Part shown: positions 1-13,400 of the stretch, piece by piece | How positions within the stretch are numbered: position 1 is the stretch's first letter | Layout of the letters: each line of letters opens with the position of its first letter | Origin: Xiphias gladius | Lineage: Eukaryota; Chordata; Actinopteri; Istiophoriformes; Xiphiidae | Reading direction: 5' to 3' | Assembly: GCF_016859285.1 (NCBI RefSeq) | Contig: NC_053400.1 | Coordinates: forward strand, 28,470,001 to 28,534,000 | DNA length: 64,000 bases | The notes under the pieces: generated by a model | Told to the model about the DNA's origin: nothing | The model's database searches: none | Seen by the model: the letters and a program-made list of their open reading frames with translations, nothing else | Position numbers and translations under genes: made by a program

Positions 1-103
1 TACCTCATCTACCAACAGCAGAATGTCTTGAAGTAGAATTTTGTTTTGCCAATTTCCTATTTCATCCCTATTTATACTGTATGTAAAATATATAGATGTA
101 TAT

Positions 104-136
104 ATACACACACATACATATACACACACACACACA
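104..136. repeat. CA/TA-rich microsatellite
   Basis: Imperfect (CA)n with TA interruptions. The rest of 1-480 is AT-rich and shows no gene. Confidence 0.8.
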
Positions 137-435
137 AATAAATATATTGGATTGTGGTTAATTTCCCATTTTTATTTTTCCCAGAGATTAAAATATTTCA
201 CAAACAAAATAACTTTTTTAAAAATGACAATGTATGTTCTTGCTGGACACCATACCACTGAAGACACCGCAAGGATTTTTATTAGAGAATGTACAGTATG
301 GCAGATGTAGGGTCAGTCTATATCGCTGGTTATTCCCTCTCTGAGCATACATATGATCCCTTGAGTGTTGCTCTTAAAAGTTACTTTTGCACTTGGCTGT
401 AAGTAGGAGGAAGACAATTGATAAAAGTGTCTTAT

Positions 436-436
<1 letters not shown>

Positions 437-500
<64 letters not shown>
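437..500. repeat. (GC)n(AC)n compound microsatellite
   Basis: Alternating purine-pyrimidine tract, GC then about 27 AC units, able in principle to adopt Z-DNA. Reading frames of Cys-Val repeats across it are artefacts. Confidence 0.95.
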
Positions 501-502
<2 letters not shown>

Positions 503-702
503 TTATTCCAAAGTTGGCAATTTGGAGCTTTCTCCGGTGTAATTCTTATAAGCCTGATTAATACCGCCCATATGTTTTCAAGAGAGCAAACAAAAAGACA
601 TTTTTATCTGTAGATTTCCATGAGGGGTCGTCTTGCTTTCCCCAGCTGCTTCATGCCTGCCGGGGGCATGTGGATGTTGGGCCAGTAGAGGACGACAAAG
701 AC
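485..702 (-). CDS. 3'-terminal exon of an unrecognised gene (partial)
   Basis: Read on the minus strand, a pyrimidine tract followed by AATGCAG forms a strong splice acceptor, so the exon begins at 702. It then reads open for 32 codons (VFVVLYWPNIHMPP ... RRPLMEIYR) to a TAA at 606-604. About 100 nt further on is AATAAA (507-502), followed at once by a (GT)n tract, which is a good GU-rich downstream element. The exon is richer in G+C than its flanks. It enters in phase 0 if the visible frame is right. I do not recognise the peptide and saw no convincing upstream exon between 703 and 2,455. It could be the end of a neighbouring gene, or an alternative last exon of rbpms2: same strand, and rbpms2 exon 6 also ends in phase 0 (inference only). 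Confidence 0.45.
502..507 (-). other. poly(A) signal of the orphan exon
   Basis: AATAAA on the minus strand about 100 nt after the TAA, immediately followed by a long GT repeat (CA on the plus strand) that can serve as the GU-rich cleavage element. Confidence 0.45.
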
Positions 703-2454
703 CTGCATTAAAAAAAAAAAGTCTAGGCCTCTAGGATCGAATTCCTGCTGTTTTGCTGACCAAAAGAGGCAGTTTGGTCTTTCAACCATATTCAAACACT
801 TTTACAAAGCTGGCATAATTTAAAAAAAAAAAAAAAAAAAAAAACTTGTGACCCCCTTCTTAGAAGGTGGTGGTCTTGAGCTCTATGGTTTCTAAGGACG
901 GAGGACTTCATTCATTAGATAATTTCTTACAGAAATGCCAGGGAAAGACAGGAGTGCCAATATATTCTTTACATAAAACAGCCACTGTTGTATGATTTTG
1001 CTTTAACCCTTAAATTGTTGTTTATTTGATGAGGATGTTTTCAAAATGTAGTAGAAACTGTTTTAGTTCCCTAAAGGAAAATGTGGATCCTTGACCCCAC
1101 TGCGCCACAGCAGCCTGGGAAGATGACAGTTGTAAAGACTTGAGGATAAATACACAAAAAAAAAACTGAACAACAGTTCCCAAATAATGTCAAACAGTCT
1201 CAGGGTTTATGTCTGCTGCTGCCTTGTGTCTGCACATGAAAAACAGCAGAGAAAAGGAAACGCTCTGTCCTCCAATTCGTAGCATCCCCATCTTCACACT
1301 ATTGATTTCATGTCAATCCAAATATTCTGTGTGAAAGTGATGTTAAATCACCCGTTTGTCCATGAAGGGCAGACGGCGATACTTGAGAATTTTTCCTCTT
1401 CTACTGAACCGTCTGTCATTTGTTTGGGTTTTAACCCTCTACATATAAATGATCAGTTCTCTAAGTTAGACTTCTACTGCATCACTGGACGCTGACTAAG
1501 TCCCATGTAAGACTAATACGAAAAAGATGACCTTTGTCATTTTCATTATCGTCTGGATCAATTTACTGATTGTTTAAGTTTAGAAAATGTCCAAAAAGAG
1601 AAAATGTTCCGTTTCTCCGAGTTAATGGTAACATCTTTAAATATTTTGTTTTGTCTGAACAAAAATTAAAACCCCAATACACTGATATTATGATATTAAC
1701 CAGAAAATCTGCCAATCCTCACATTTGAGAAACAGCAAATGTTTGACAGTTTTGCTCGATAGTTAACTTGATTAGCAAATTTGGTGACAATTAATTTGTC
1801 ATGCCGCTACATTGTTTCTGCACCAGTCTCTTTTATTCTCAAATCTTTATTCTGTTTCGATGGTCAAAAAAAATTTGAAATACAAAAAAAAGACAAAACA
1901 AAAGAGAAAACAAACTCATTTCAACCGAAAGTACCAGGATATTAAAGTTTGAGCTTCAACGCTAATGCTTAGTTGACACTATGTAGTTTCAAGAAAGTAT
2001 AAAAGGTTCCACGCGGATGAAGCTGTCAATGGGTATTGTATCAAATGTTGTCAAAGGCAACATTTGACGCAGCACCAATGCTACATGGACCCTACCTTAA
2101 TTGGCACAAGATGGACACATGTTTACAGTCAACCACCAGCACAATTACCACTACAATGAGGCAGCTGGTCGTATTGAGAACAGTCACTTAAGAGTCCCTC
2201 AAGGAGCCGCCACGGTTGGTCGAGCAGAGCATCTAACCAGCTTATGGGGGCAGAGTGTGCAAGTAAGCTGCATGCATGATGCAAAAAGACGCTAATGCAA
2301 CGGTGCTTACGGATGAAAAGCTGGCATGAAATATTGATGTCAACATCTGATGTCCACCAAGTTCAATTCTTAGAGTTAGCAATCAAGTGTCGGAGCATTT
2401 GTTCATTTTGATTGGCCGCTGAGTCGCTGCGTTCAAAAATGACAGATGCCTAAC
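703..2454. other. intergenic stretch without a recognised gene
   Basis: AT-rich sequence between the orphan terminal exon and the rbpms2 3' end. It holds a 23-nt A run (822-844) and short A/T runs. A 64-codon plus-strand frame at 2101-2295 has no recognisable motif. Confidence 0.6.
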
Positions 2455-2474
2455 AGAGAAATGCATTCACTTCT

Positions 2475-2480
2475 TTTATT
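2475..2480 (-). other. rbpms2: rbpms2 poly(A) signal
   Basis: AATAAA on the minus strand just downstream of a 27-nt A run (T run 2496-2522 on the plus strand). Confidence 0.55.
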
Positions 2481-2495
2481 CATAAGATGGGAATA

Positions 2496-2522
2496 TTTTT
2501 TTTTTTTTTTTTTTTTTTTTTT
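2496..2522. repeat. T homopolymer
   Basis: 27 consecutive T, transcribed as an A run in the rbpms2 3'UTR. Confidence 0.95.
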
Positions 2523-4411
2523 ACATCTTATGCACAGCAGATACAAAGACAAACATGTTCTAAACCACAAACTAAATTCCTCCAATACTCTAATCCTGCT
2601 TCCCATTTGAAAATGCCCCCCGCCCCCAAAAAAAGCAACCCTTTACACATTTGTAGTCCAGTTTCACATTCTGAAAGATCGTTTTACACCAATCTCATTT
2701 TAGCAGAATGGCACCTGCCACGTTCAGAATACTTCAATTTTTTGACAGATACCCACTTCCCCTTTAAACAAATTGCACTTTTCTTCTTTAAAACTACTTC
2801 AACAGGATTATAGGTTCAAAAATTAACACCAAAAACACAAGAGACGACTAAACATCCAACTTATACAGGTTCATTATTTAGTTGCACAAAAATGCATAAA
2901 TATACATTACGCAAAAAGTACAAAAATATTTGTACTTTCCTTTGCTCAAATAATGACAGACATTAATATCATCATAAAGGACTGGGATTGTCATAGAACG
3001 TAGGGATGCATTCACAAGGTCCATGCGAGATAAGCCATTTAAACAACAGCCTAACTTTCACAGGAGGTAAGACCAAGGTTCTACAGGAAAACAAAACATT
3101 TCGCTGTCTAGGCCAAGGTAAAGAGGCAAACACAAACACTAAGAAAATAAAGGATACACAGAACTCTGCGTTCTAAATTCATGCCAAGAAGACTTTAACA
3201 TGCAATGACTCTTAACGCTTCTAAACCTCCCAGGAGCAGCGGTAACCCATGGAAGGACTAGCTTAATAACGGTAACTTCGATGCGTCAATTTCCCTCAGC
3301 AATTACGATCCATTGAGTTTGACTAGGCTTTGCATGAGGTTTTTTTTTGAAGTGCTAAGATGGTACCGCAATAGTTGCCAAGGATAAGCTCAGATTGTCG
3401 ACGGCAAGATGGTTTCAACTCAGACTCCCCCCAGAGACAATCGGGAGGAGATATAAATACTGTTTATAATAATGCACATTTGTCCATTAAATAAACCTGA
3501 TTAAATTAATGAAGAGCTTGGCAAACCTCACTTCAGCTGGACAAAGGTGTGGTTTCCAGAAGCCTGACGAAGATAGGGGGGAAAAAAAAACAAAAAAAAA
3601 CAAAAAACAGTTAGTCCAAAAAGGTAAAAAAAAAAAAAGCAATCATTTTAAAACAAAAACAAAGAATTTAAAAAGTATAAGCCTGGTCTTATTCTATATT
3701 TTTCTTTTTTGTCAACAAATTCTATGAAATCACTAAAATCAATGATGCTTTAGCCTCAATGCTTTCTGACTTCCCCACTCCATCTGTGGCAGTCTGTTCA
3801 GTAGCTTCCTAAAAGAAAAAACAGCTGGGCACCGTTGTTTTTGAATTGTTGGGCACTATTTTCAGCGGCACATTAATACATATTTGATGCATTGGTTGAG
3901 CATTGACAGCAGTAAGCAGTGTAAGTGCAAGACTGACTAAAAATAAACTGCAGTGACTATGTTGGCAGTGATGGACATGTCACCCAGTGCAATGCTCACC
4001 GATGTATTTTTTTAATAGTTTTGGACAACAATGGAGGTCTGTAGCACAGAGGAATCAGCTTTATCAGAAAAAGCTATATTGAGCTGTATTAGAAATTGTA
4101 GAATATCACCATCCTAGAAAGGATAAATCTGCTGATATTCCGTTGGTTTTGATCTTTTCCATGGGAAACGTTTACAATGAGAAAGATAAAGAATATCGCC
4201 AGCCTTATTGTTAAACACCACATCAATTATTGTCATCATTCTGTTAATTTTCATTTATGTTGACACATTTTTCAGTTTTCAGTTAAACATTGTGTTGGTG
4301 TCATTATGCAAGTTTGAATTTGCATGGCATCAGGTTAGCAGTTAGAGGATGGTGGGTGGGGGTTGGCAAATCTAAAAAACACTGTTGGACCAAAGGTTAC
4401 TCACTAAATAT

Positions 4412-7400
4412 CTAACAAAACTGCCGGGATTTCCATCCAGGCTGGGAAGTCTCAGAGGGAGTAGGGTACCAGCGCATCTAAAGAAACACAAACATAGTCA
4501 TGTACACCAGACCACAACCAGGCTTTCCGTGCTTTAATCCCCAGGTCTGTAGATTTCATCCATCCAACATTACTTTGACAAGCAGGTTTAGGATGACTGT
4601 CCCTTTAAGCCCTGGTCACTGAAGCCATGGGAATGTGGGTCACGTAGCAGCTCATTGAGGACAATAGTCCTCCAGTAATTAACGGGCATGGAAATGCGGA
4701 GAGTTTAAACTCCTTGTGCTAAAAATTTCCACTAGGTAAGAGCTGGTATGCCTGTACCTTTCAGTACCTGTGACTAAACCCTGTGGCCAAAGTGAGGCCT
4801 CTCTTTTCTACACACTTAATAAAAACAGGGCGGAGAGGACACAACTGCACAGCCATACATCTTAATATACTCAGGAGGTTAACAGTTGTTTAGAGACATT
4901 TGGAGACTCGTGATGTAATGTAACACTGCTGTGTCACACAGTCAAACTAACAAGGCCTAGAGTAAGTGGGAAGAGAACTCAGGGCATTTTAGGGACCTTT
5001 CATCAGATTGCAATTAAAAAGGATTTTCCCCCCTTTGTGTGGCTACACTTTCAGCTTATGTTCCAACAGGAGCGAGGACAGTAAGTTGGCACCTCCAGAG
5101 AAGGCCATCAGGACTGACAGTTTCCCCAGGCAAATACCTTACATTCCTCTGCTTCTGGTGCCCGACAAAATGGACTATGTCATAGCTGCCTACTTTGCAG
5201 GGTAGCGCTCCCCTGTGCTCTTACATGGCAGGAGGAAGTTAGCTAACAATGAACTTTAAATGACCCAACATGAGAAATATTTTCCATCGCTATTGTTACC
5301 TAAAGCCCTGCCCAGTGCCTTGTAGTTGGCTGCACAATCGCTGTAGCATTTAGACTCCTATTAGCTTAAAATATAAACACTTTTGTACATCCGTTTCTCC
5401 CCCATTTTGTTAATGATCAATTTTCAGCAAACACGATGGAACCTGTGTGTTTAAAATGAACATCTGCAAACCAAATCCAAAAATGAAATGTTTTCACTTG
5501 AAAAAAAAAAAACACACTTAAAATGTTAAAGCAAGTGATCATTACCACTTAAATTGCAGCTACAGTCTAAATTCAAACCTAGCAACAAGTCTTTGGATCA
5601 AACTTCATCTTCTGGCTCAGATTTGTATTTTTCTGAAATGATTTCTACCTCTTGAGTTCATAATGTGGACCAAAACATGGGCATTTTTAAATCAGTAAGA
5701 ACACCTTTTATCCCCCAGCACACTGACGGGACAGTGATGCACAGAGTTTCATTTAAAAAGGAGAAAGTTACACCTCCGATGTCTGAGACCCACCCGCAAA
5801 AAGGAAGCCATGAGCCGAAAACAGCCAGATGACAACCACAGAGGGGGATTTAAGGTAAGTGCATGGTAGTGTAAGGTCACGCTACATCAAGGATTGTACA
5901 CATCACTTCCACGGACGGCAGATCAGAAGTCAGGACATTTCCCCCTTCAAAAGGACAAATACTCATTACAATATAACTCATGGTTTTAACTTAAACTCAA
6001 CTCCCTGTTTCATGAGATTAAGGCTGGACACAAGTTGTGCAGCCAACAGCAATTTACAGATTTGATCTCTTGATTGGCTTCAGCAACACAAGTGTTTTCT
6101 GCTGTTGTTGTAATACTTCAGAGGACCACTGGGATTGTTTTCGAGAATACGAACCTCTGCATTTAACAGTACACCATAGTATCAAATTTTGAATTGCAGT
6201 GGTGCACGCTTAATTATCTAAATTTGGTTACATTTTAGGCTTACACCCCCCACCCCGCCCCCAACATCTTTGTAGCTGTGTTGGACAAATTGAGCAAAAA
6301 TTACAAAAAAGGAAAAAGGTGAAGTGTGTTGTAAGAAGAGAATATGTACTACAGGATACTTTAAAAAATAAAATAAAATTAGAAGATAAGAGAAACACAC
6401 ACCGGTTGGTCCCTCACCTGGGCGTGGAGGGCTGCAGCAGCGGCAGCGGCCGCCGGGTAAGTGAAAGCTGCGTGAGGGAGACCTGGGGTCAGCTCCGTGG
6501 TGTAAAGGGGGTAAGGAGTCCAGGCATCTGGCGATGCTGGGATCAGTGCTGCCCCTGTCAGATCATCTGGGGAAGTACAGGGCGGGAGGAAAAAATGCTG
6601 ACTGACCTACCCTTGAACATACAGGCTTGCATCATGTAAGCAATAAGTATAGATGCTAAAAAAATTTAAAAAAAGGAAATGTAGAATCAAAACATGGTAC
6701 AAAAAGAAGTTTTGTAACTGCTTTGTGTCATAATGTGGCTTTTAGGTTTACTGCTGACTAGCGATGAATCTTATTGTAGTAATAGCCTGTACTGTCACTA
6801 AATAGAATATAAGTATAATATTCCTTTTACAAGCCTAATGGCGCAGTCAGACCAGATTTCCCCTCCTATTAATTTCTAAGTGGAACGGACACGTTCGCTT
6901 CTGGTTGAAAACTGACCCGCCTCTTTCCCCGTTGCACAGAGTTCAACCTGACTGAACTTAAAACACGCGAAACTGCGAGGTTCTCCAACGTCCAATCGGT
7001 TTGGCAGCAGGCGGGAACAGACCTCAATCTGAAAATATACATTCAATACTTGTTTTTTTAAGCACATGGTGAGATACAAGCAGCGGAGGATGCAGTTTCG
7101 CTGCAGTGAGGGCATTGACATTGATGGAGGTCAATGACAGTAAAATATCTGATAAAATCCTATGTAATCTACAATTTGGTGAACAGCTATTTTTAGCCTA
7201 CTACAGCCTACAGTTTATGTCTACAACCCTACCCCCACGCCCGGTTCCTGTCCCTCCCGGTTTTTAGCAGCACCACGCGAGTGAATTTCATCAGGCGAAA
7301 TCTGGTCTGAATGAAGCTTAACACTGTTGTCGTCAACCACCTGTCCAGATCTAATGAATCAAGCAGGTGTTTAGGCAAAGAGAGCAGAGACACGACCGCT

Positions 7401-10400
7401 GACTAAACCCTGTGAGAGTGGAATTTCCTAGCTGGACAGAAGCAAAGCGGCTGCCTTAAGAGTCGAGATGACACATGCATGTGGAGGTGAGTTAGTCCTT
7501 AATTTGTTAGATACTGTTTTTACCCCCTGCCCATTTGTCTTTGATACCATAACATCCTACGATAGATTTTAGAAAAACGGGTAACAAGGGCAATCGAGTA
7601 CTGGCATTGCCAAGGTGAGAGTGGATGAAAGAGCCTAGAGTGGTGCAGCCGTACAACTTACATGGGTCCCGTGCAATGAAGTGTGCTCCTAGAGCAGGGT
7701 GGATATTTGTGGGGTTCGGTGTGGCCATCAGCTTACTCTTTGCCATCTTCGTGTTGGCTTTAGCAAACTCTAAGCGCAGGGTCTGGGGACTTTCGGGGTC
7801 AAAACGGATACCCTGGGGGAGAGACGGAGGAAGGGAGGAGGGGGACATAGTATAGTAAGGGAGGTGGGCTGAGTTTGAGGGGGCTGTAACTCAGTGGTCT
7901 CTCATGGCCTCCTTTCCTAGAGCCATGTTTCAATACTCAGGATGTATCCTTCAAGCTTCCCTTTAGCTAACCACTGTTCTGTTCTCCTTTGGGATGTTAA
8001 AACACACCCTTTCCACCTGCCTGCTTTCACTGAACTAAAAAAAGAAGGGGGAAAAAAAAGGGGGGCAGACTGAAGGATACACTGAAATATTTCAACATGC
8101 TTGCATCTCGTTTTCCTCATGACGAAATCGAGAGCACAGGCGACTGGAGGAGGAGTTCACCCCCGCCACACGAGCCAGGAGGAGAGGGAGACGAGGAAAA
8201 GGGCCGATGGTGAGACTTTGAGTAATTTCTTTTGGGTGGTAATAACCCTGCTTGTGTTCTTGTGCCCTAAGCGTTGTGCCCACATGCAGGTGAGTAGTAA
8301 TTTGGTGTATGTGTGTGTCTGTGTGTGTGTGTGTGAGAGACTGCTGGTGTGTCTAAGAGGTGATGCTCGTAAGGAAGGCTAGGCTATGAGAGAGAAGTGT
8401 TAGATACTGCCAACGTGGGCTACTGGGTGACAAAAATAAGAGGTTACACTACTGATGATGTGTCCAATAACACTACGCATGTGGCTATAGAACGAGTATT
8501 ACAGTAAAGCAGTGAAAGCTATACCAGACTAACAAGGATGTGTATCAAGGTCAAAGTAAACTACCGTAAGGCTACGGGATTCTGGCCTCTTTCCAAAAAT
8601 GGCCCTGCCATTGAATTATAAAAAGACAAAATGGGTTGGCTTTGAGAATTTTTTTTTTTTTTTTTTTTTTAATAAATGGGAGAAAATAATTTTTTAAACT
8701 CTGGTTTAAGCAAAAGGTTAGAACAGATCTAATAAATACAAAGCAACATTTAAAGAGGATTTTAAAATGGGGGGAAATCAAACAGCGACTGGCTCAGAGA
8801 GGACATATAGCAATAAAAACAAGGCAATGCTTACATTTAGTGCATTTTTTGCAGCTTCAGCTCCAGACCGACTGTCAAAGGTAACAAACCCGACAGGCTG
8901 GAAGACAAAAGGGAAGAAACAAACTGACACAACGGATCCAGCTGGACGGCCATTATAACACCAAAGAACATGCATTTTGGAAATTTTTGATTTTTTTTTG
9001 GAGTTAAATAAAGCAAAACATTTCCAACAAATGTAACTTTCAATGATCTGACCAATTATTTTATCCTCATGGTTAAAAATAAGAAAATGAAGACCACTGA
9101 AGAATAAATATTTTAATATTTGATTGCAATTCATGTGACAATCAAGTCAACAAGAATGGGAACAATCCATCCTTTTCTGTATTAAGCTAATGAAGAGGTT
9201 ACAAAAAAAAAAAAAAGAACACTGCCTGGCCATTTGTTTAGTACTTTAGTGCAATATCAAAGCAGTTCCTTACACTGATGGAAGAAATCTCACCTGTTTT
9301 GAAGTTAACTTAATCAGTGACCCTTCATAACCCTGTGGGGAAGAAAGATAGCCAATTACCCACCCTGGAGTCACATGCAGGAAGTCAGGCATGAACGCCT
9401 TCTCGCTATATGAAGAGAAACCTGCTTGTGTGCACCTTCGGTTTCAGTTCGACACCAGGACATCACGGATCCTTCTGTGACAGCGTTGCACTTGCATTTA
9501 GTGAAATATTTGAAGTTAAATAAAGCGGAACAAATGAAGCTTTCACCGATATGAATGTAGATTATTTTTATCCTCAAAGCTAAAAATAAGAAAAATGAAG
9601 ACCATGTTTAGTGTAAATGCACATGTTATCAGATACGTGAGGGTTCTCTCTTTTGCACTACTTGAAGCATAGATTAAGCATGACTTCCAAATAAAGCCAC
9701 TGGTTTAAACCAAGTCAAAAACAGCACAAGCGTTGGTTAAAGAATGATCAAATTCCTGAGAAATGAAGGGGAATTTTGCCTGACCAGAGTATTGATAGAT
9801 GGGATCTCGTCTGATCCTGATTTACAGCCATGGAAAATTTAACAACTTTCACTGGCTGTGATAAATCCGTAGCAACTATCCAAACCAGATTTAGCTTCAG
9901 TATTTTAGAGTAGAAAAACACAAGAGCTAGAATACAGTCAATATTAAAAAGGTTTCTCTTAAAAAGATTTTGTAAAAAGGAAAAAGAAAAAAAAAGGTTT
10001 TAGTTTGGATCAAACCTGAATGTAAACCTTGAATGAATCAGATTTAACCCAGTTTGAACAAACTGGGCCGTGTTTGCACACAGTAGAAGCAGAGGGCAAA
10101 AAGTAAAGCAGTGTTACAGTGACTTAAGAAAACAAAACATTTAAATGGTTTCACAATGTCTCAATGTTACGAGGGGGAAATAAAAATTTCCCTACACGGT
10201 GGGTGAGCTGGGTCACGGAGAGGGTTGGTTGGCCAATCGCGAGGGCTACTCATTTACACATTCCACAAGATCATCCATGTGCGCGGGATACCACTTCCAA
10301 TTTGGTTAGTTAGGACACGGGTGGGAGGGGTGTTTATGGAACTGGAATCCAGTCAAAAAAAAAAAAAAAAAAAAAAAAGCAATGGATGAACAATGCTGTG

Positions 10401-13400
10401 GCCTAATTTCCATATATGCAAATATTTGGACCTCCATTAACAAGGGGACCGTTTGATTTCAGCAATGTACAAGAAAGGAGCACTGAGACTTCCCACTGTA
10501 TCAGCTGAAGCACCAAATGCTACAGGCATGAAAAGTGGTTTAAAAAGGGGTGGCTGCACACTGGATCGCAGATGCTTCCTCGATACTTTAAGAAAATGTT
10601 TAAAAAAAAAAAAAAAAAGGTCATCCTCTGAGTGCAGATAATCCTTTTAAAACACTTTCCACAACTCTTTTCCAGCACCTGGCACTCAGCAGATACCTTT
10701 GCTTTGTTTTTAAGAAGGGTGAGAGGTCTATTTCATTTATATACCCAAAAAAAAAAAAAAAAAAAAAAAAAAAATTAGCCTCACGTGGCTTTAGTCTGTA
10801 CATCACACAACACCCTCTTTCCTTAGACTCTCCTTAGAAATATGTCATGTTGTAACTTACCTTAAAAGGTCTGAAGAGAAGGTAAAGTTCCCGTGGTTTG
10901 ATATCTACTGGTAAGCCACTGACAAACAGTGTTCGTACCTGCAAACGAAAACAAAGAGCAAAACTGCATTTGGTCATTTGGAAGTGACCATCTAATATTC
11001 AGTGTGTTTAGATGATGTCTCGTCTTCTATTCTCTAGAAAAAGCCCCATATAGGATATGAACTGCACAAGCTGCACAAAAATATATATATGCGTATTTCT
11101 TTTTCCTGGAAAATGAGAAAAGGTAATAAACGGCAAACATCTGTTTATTCTGAAACTTTTAGATAAAATGGCTCGAGTAGGAGATATGACTCGAGCTGCG
11201 CCATTAAGAAGGTTTTCCCAAACCTTTTCTTGACTGTGATGAAGGCCTAAAGCTGGGACGCGTCACTGTTACAACTGTCGCTGGAGTTTTGATCCCTGAA
11301 GCCAACCTTTTCGGCTTGTGACTCCTTAAAACACGAAGCCTTGTCTTCCTGTCCCCTCCATTTGCACATGTTTACAGGTTGTGCGTAGTTCAACCAAAGA
11401 GTGATTATTATACTACTTGAATACTTTTTGGAGGCCAGAAAGGGGTAAAATTATTCAGTAATGAGTAGAGATTTGACGAAAGCCTGAAAAAATAAACTTA
11501 ATTCTGCATAGTTGGAAATTTCTTTTTTTTTTCCTGGTTTGCCAGCCTTTAAGCTATCATGACCCCTTGGACAGGTCGCGACCCCCATGTCGGGAACGAC
11601 TGCTATAAGCCTTTGTCAAAGCCCACAACAGATGACAGCTTGATAAAAAAGTGATTTGAAAAGAATCCGCCTTATGATTTAATATTTGTCATTAGCAGAA
11701 TTGAGCAGTCGTCCATGAGTGAAGCCTGTGATTACAAACAGTAAATTTGACACATCCTCCAGCATTTCACGAGCTAAATGATGAACATTGGATGGTCCTC
11801 AGTCTGCTGGGGCTCCCTGGATCCCGTTCAAGGACCCCTGGACTCGCCCTCACCAGACATTGAAAACCGATGCTGTGTACAGTCCGGTGTGGCCGGGGAA
11901 ATAAACAGTGCGGTGCGAGGCCCATTAGTTCCCAGCCGGTGGGGAGGCCCACAGTACAATGGGGCTGCCAGAGGAACAGCACTGGACAACAGTGCACAGC
12001 ATGACACCATTTCCTTCCTCTGACCCGCGGCCCCAACCCTGCCAGCCCTCCAGCATTTTTCAGGTGCAGCACAGCAGCCCTTCTCAGCCCTTTACAAGTC
12101 AGCACATACAGCAATTGAAGGCAAGCGCAGCTGGAAACCAACTCAATGTAGACGTTTTAATCTGTCCGCCTGCTTCTCATTGATTGAGCGGCTCCATGTG
12201 AACCCGAAGCTGTGGTGACGCTCATGCGCTCTGTGGTTTTTAATACAATCCGAGATGCATCAGTTACATATTTAGGTGAATCATCAAGACACAGCATCTT
12301 GATGATTTAACAGGCCTCGAAATGGACTTGGGAGGATTTTTTTTTTTTTTTTGGTTTCCTAAAAACATTTTCTGGCCTATTTTGCTTGATTTTTGATATT
12401 AATTACAAGGAGGGGGGGAAAAAAATACATAACCAAATTGGACTTAAAAAAAAAGAAAAAGTCAAGTGGCTGTATGAGGCTTTGTTACAGGATAATGGGA
12501 ACAAAGGAGGACCAACAAAAGGCCCAGCACTCCCCTCGGTGTCTCTCCATAAGGAGTCATTAAAGAGGAAATATAGCTGGCCACACAGAAATGAAGTGTG
12601 GCAGCTGTAAAAAGTCGACATGGGTCATTTTGGAGTTCATTAAGTTGATTTTTTCAAATGGTTTTACTACTCTTCTGATTTCCTCCCATACATTTAGATC
12701 CAAAAGATCGCCAACGAGAATCACCAGTCGTGCCAATTTATGATGTCAGGCTCGGGTTTCATGACGACCCGGAGCCCTTTCAGATCAGAAGTGGGGATAC
12801 CGAGTTGAACCCGCAGCAGGTTGCGTGACGCGTCTTTTTTATTTTTATTTTTGTTTGGTTGGTTGGTTCCCCGGACGCAAACAAACGCAGGCGATGTCAC
12901 GGCAGCGAACTGTGGACGCGTAGGAAAACAGGGACCTAAATTTCAATTGAAGAAAAAAAAATCAGAAGCTATGACAATAAAAAATTTTATGACTTCCCCC
13001 ACTCCACCCCTTTCCAGTTCTCTTATTTAAGACGTGTTTTAAGGGAAAAAAAATAAAAATTTTTTTGGATGAGATATGTTGGCCTTTTTTTTTTTTTTAA
13101 ATAAACATATCCCCATGACCCCTGTTAGCAGTACAGGTCATACACAAACAAACCAAACGTTGGCTTCATCTTCAATGAAATAATATATATATATATTTTT
13201 TAAAATAGATTGAGTCACATTTGTGGCCGTTGTATCTAAATGACATGCACCTGGGGGATACTAGTTTTCAGCCGAGAGACGAGGCGTCACCGCGGAGTTC
13301 GGGAACAGAGAAACACGCGTTGAAAATGAAACGCCGAGGATTTATTGCCTGGTGTGATGTGCGAGCTCCCGAGTCCCCACAGGGGATGCAGGACCAACCC

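Larger units (their letters stand above)
2455..3808 (-). other. rbpms2: rbpms2 3'UTR exon
   Basis: The stop codon (4414-4412) is followed 7 nt later by a consensus donor GTGAGT (4404-4399). The next good acceptor, a T-rich tract ending TTTTAG, opens a noncoding exon at 3808. It runs to a minus-strand AATAAA at 2480-2475, giving about 1.35 kb of 3'UTR. The stop is too close to the junction to be expected to trigger nonsense-mediated decay. The 3' end position is inferred from the signal only. Confidence 0.6.

Noticed and set aside
313-498. Frame encoding Cys-Val repeats
   Set aside because: It is only the translation of the GC/AC microsatellite.
8778-9134. 118-codon minus-strand frame containing RBPMS2-like residues
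   Set aside because: Only 8835-8897 is a real exon; the rest is read-through of the flanking introns.
11767-12141. Open frames on both strands in rbpms2 intron 1
   Set aside because: No motif, no splice context, and simultaneous openness on both strands reflects the local GC rise.
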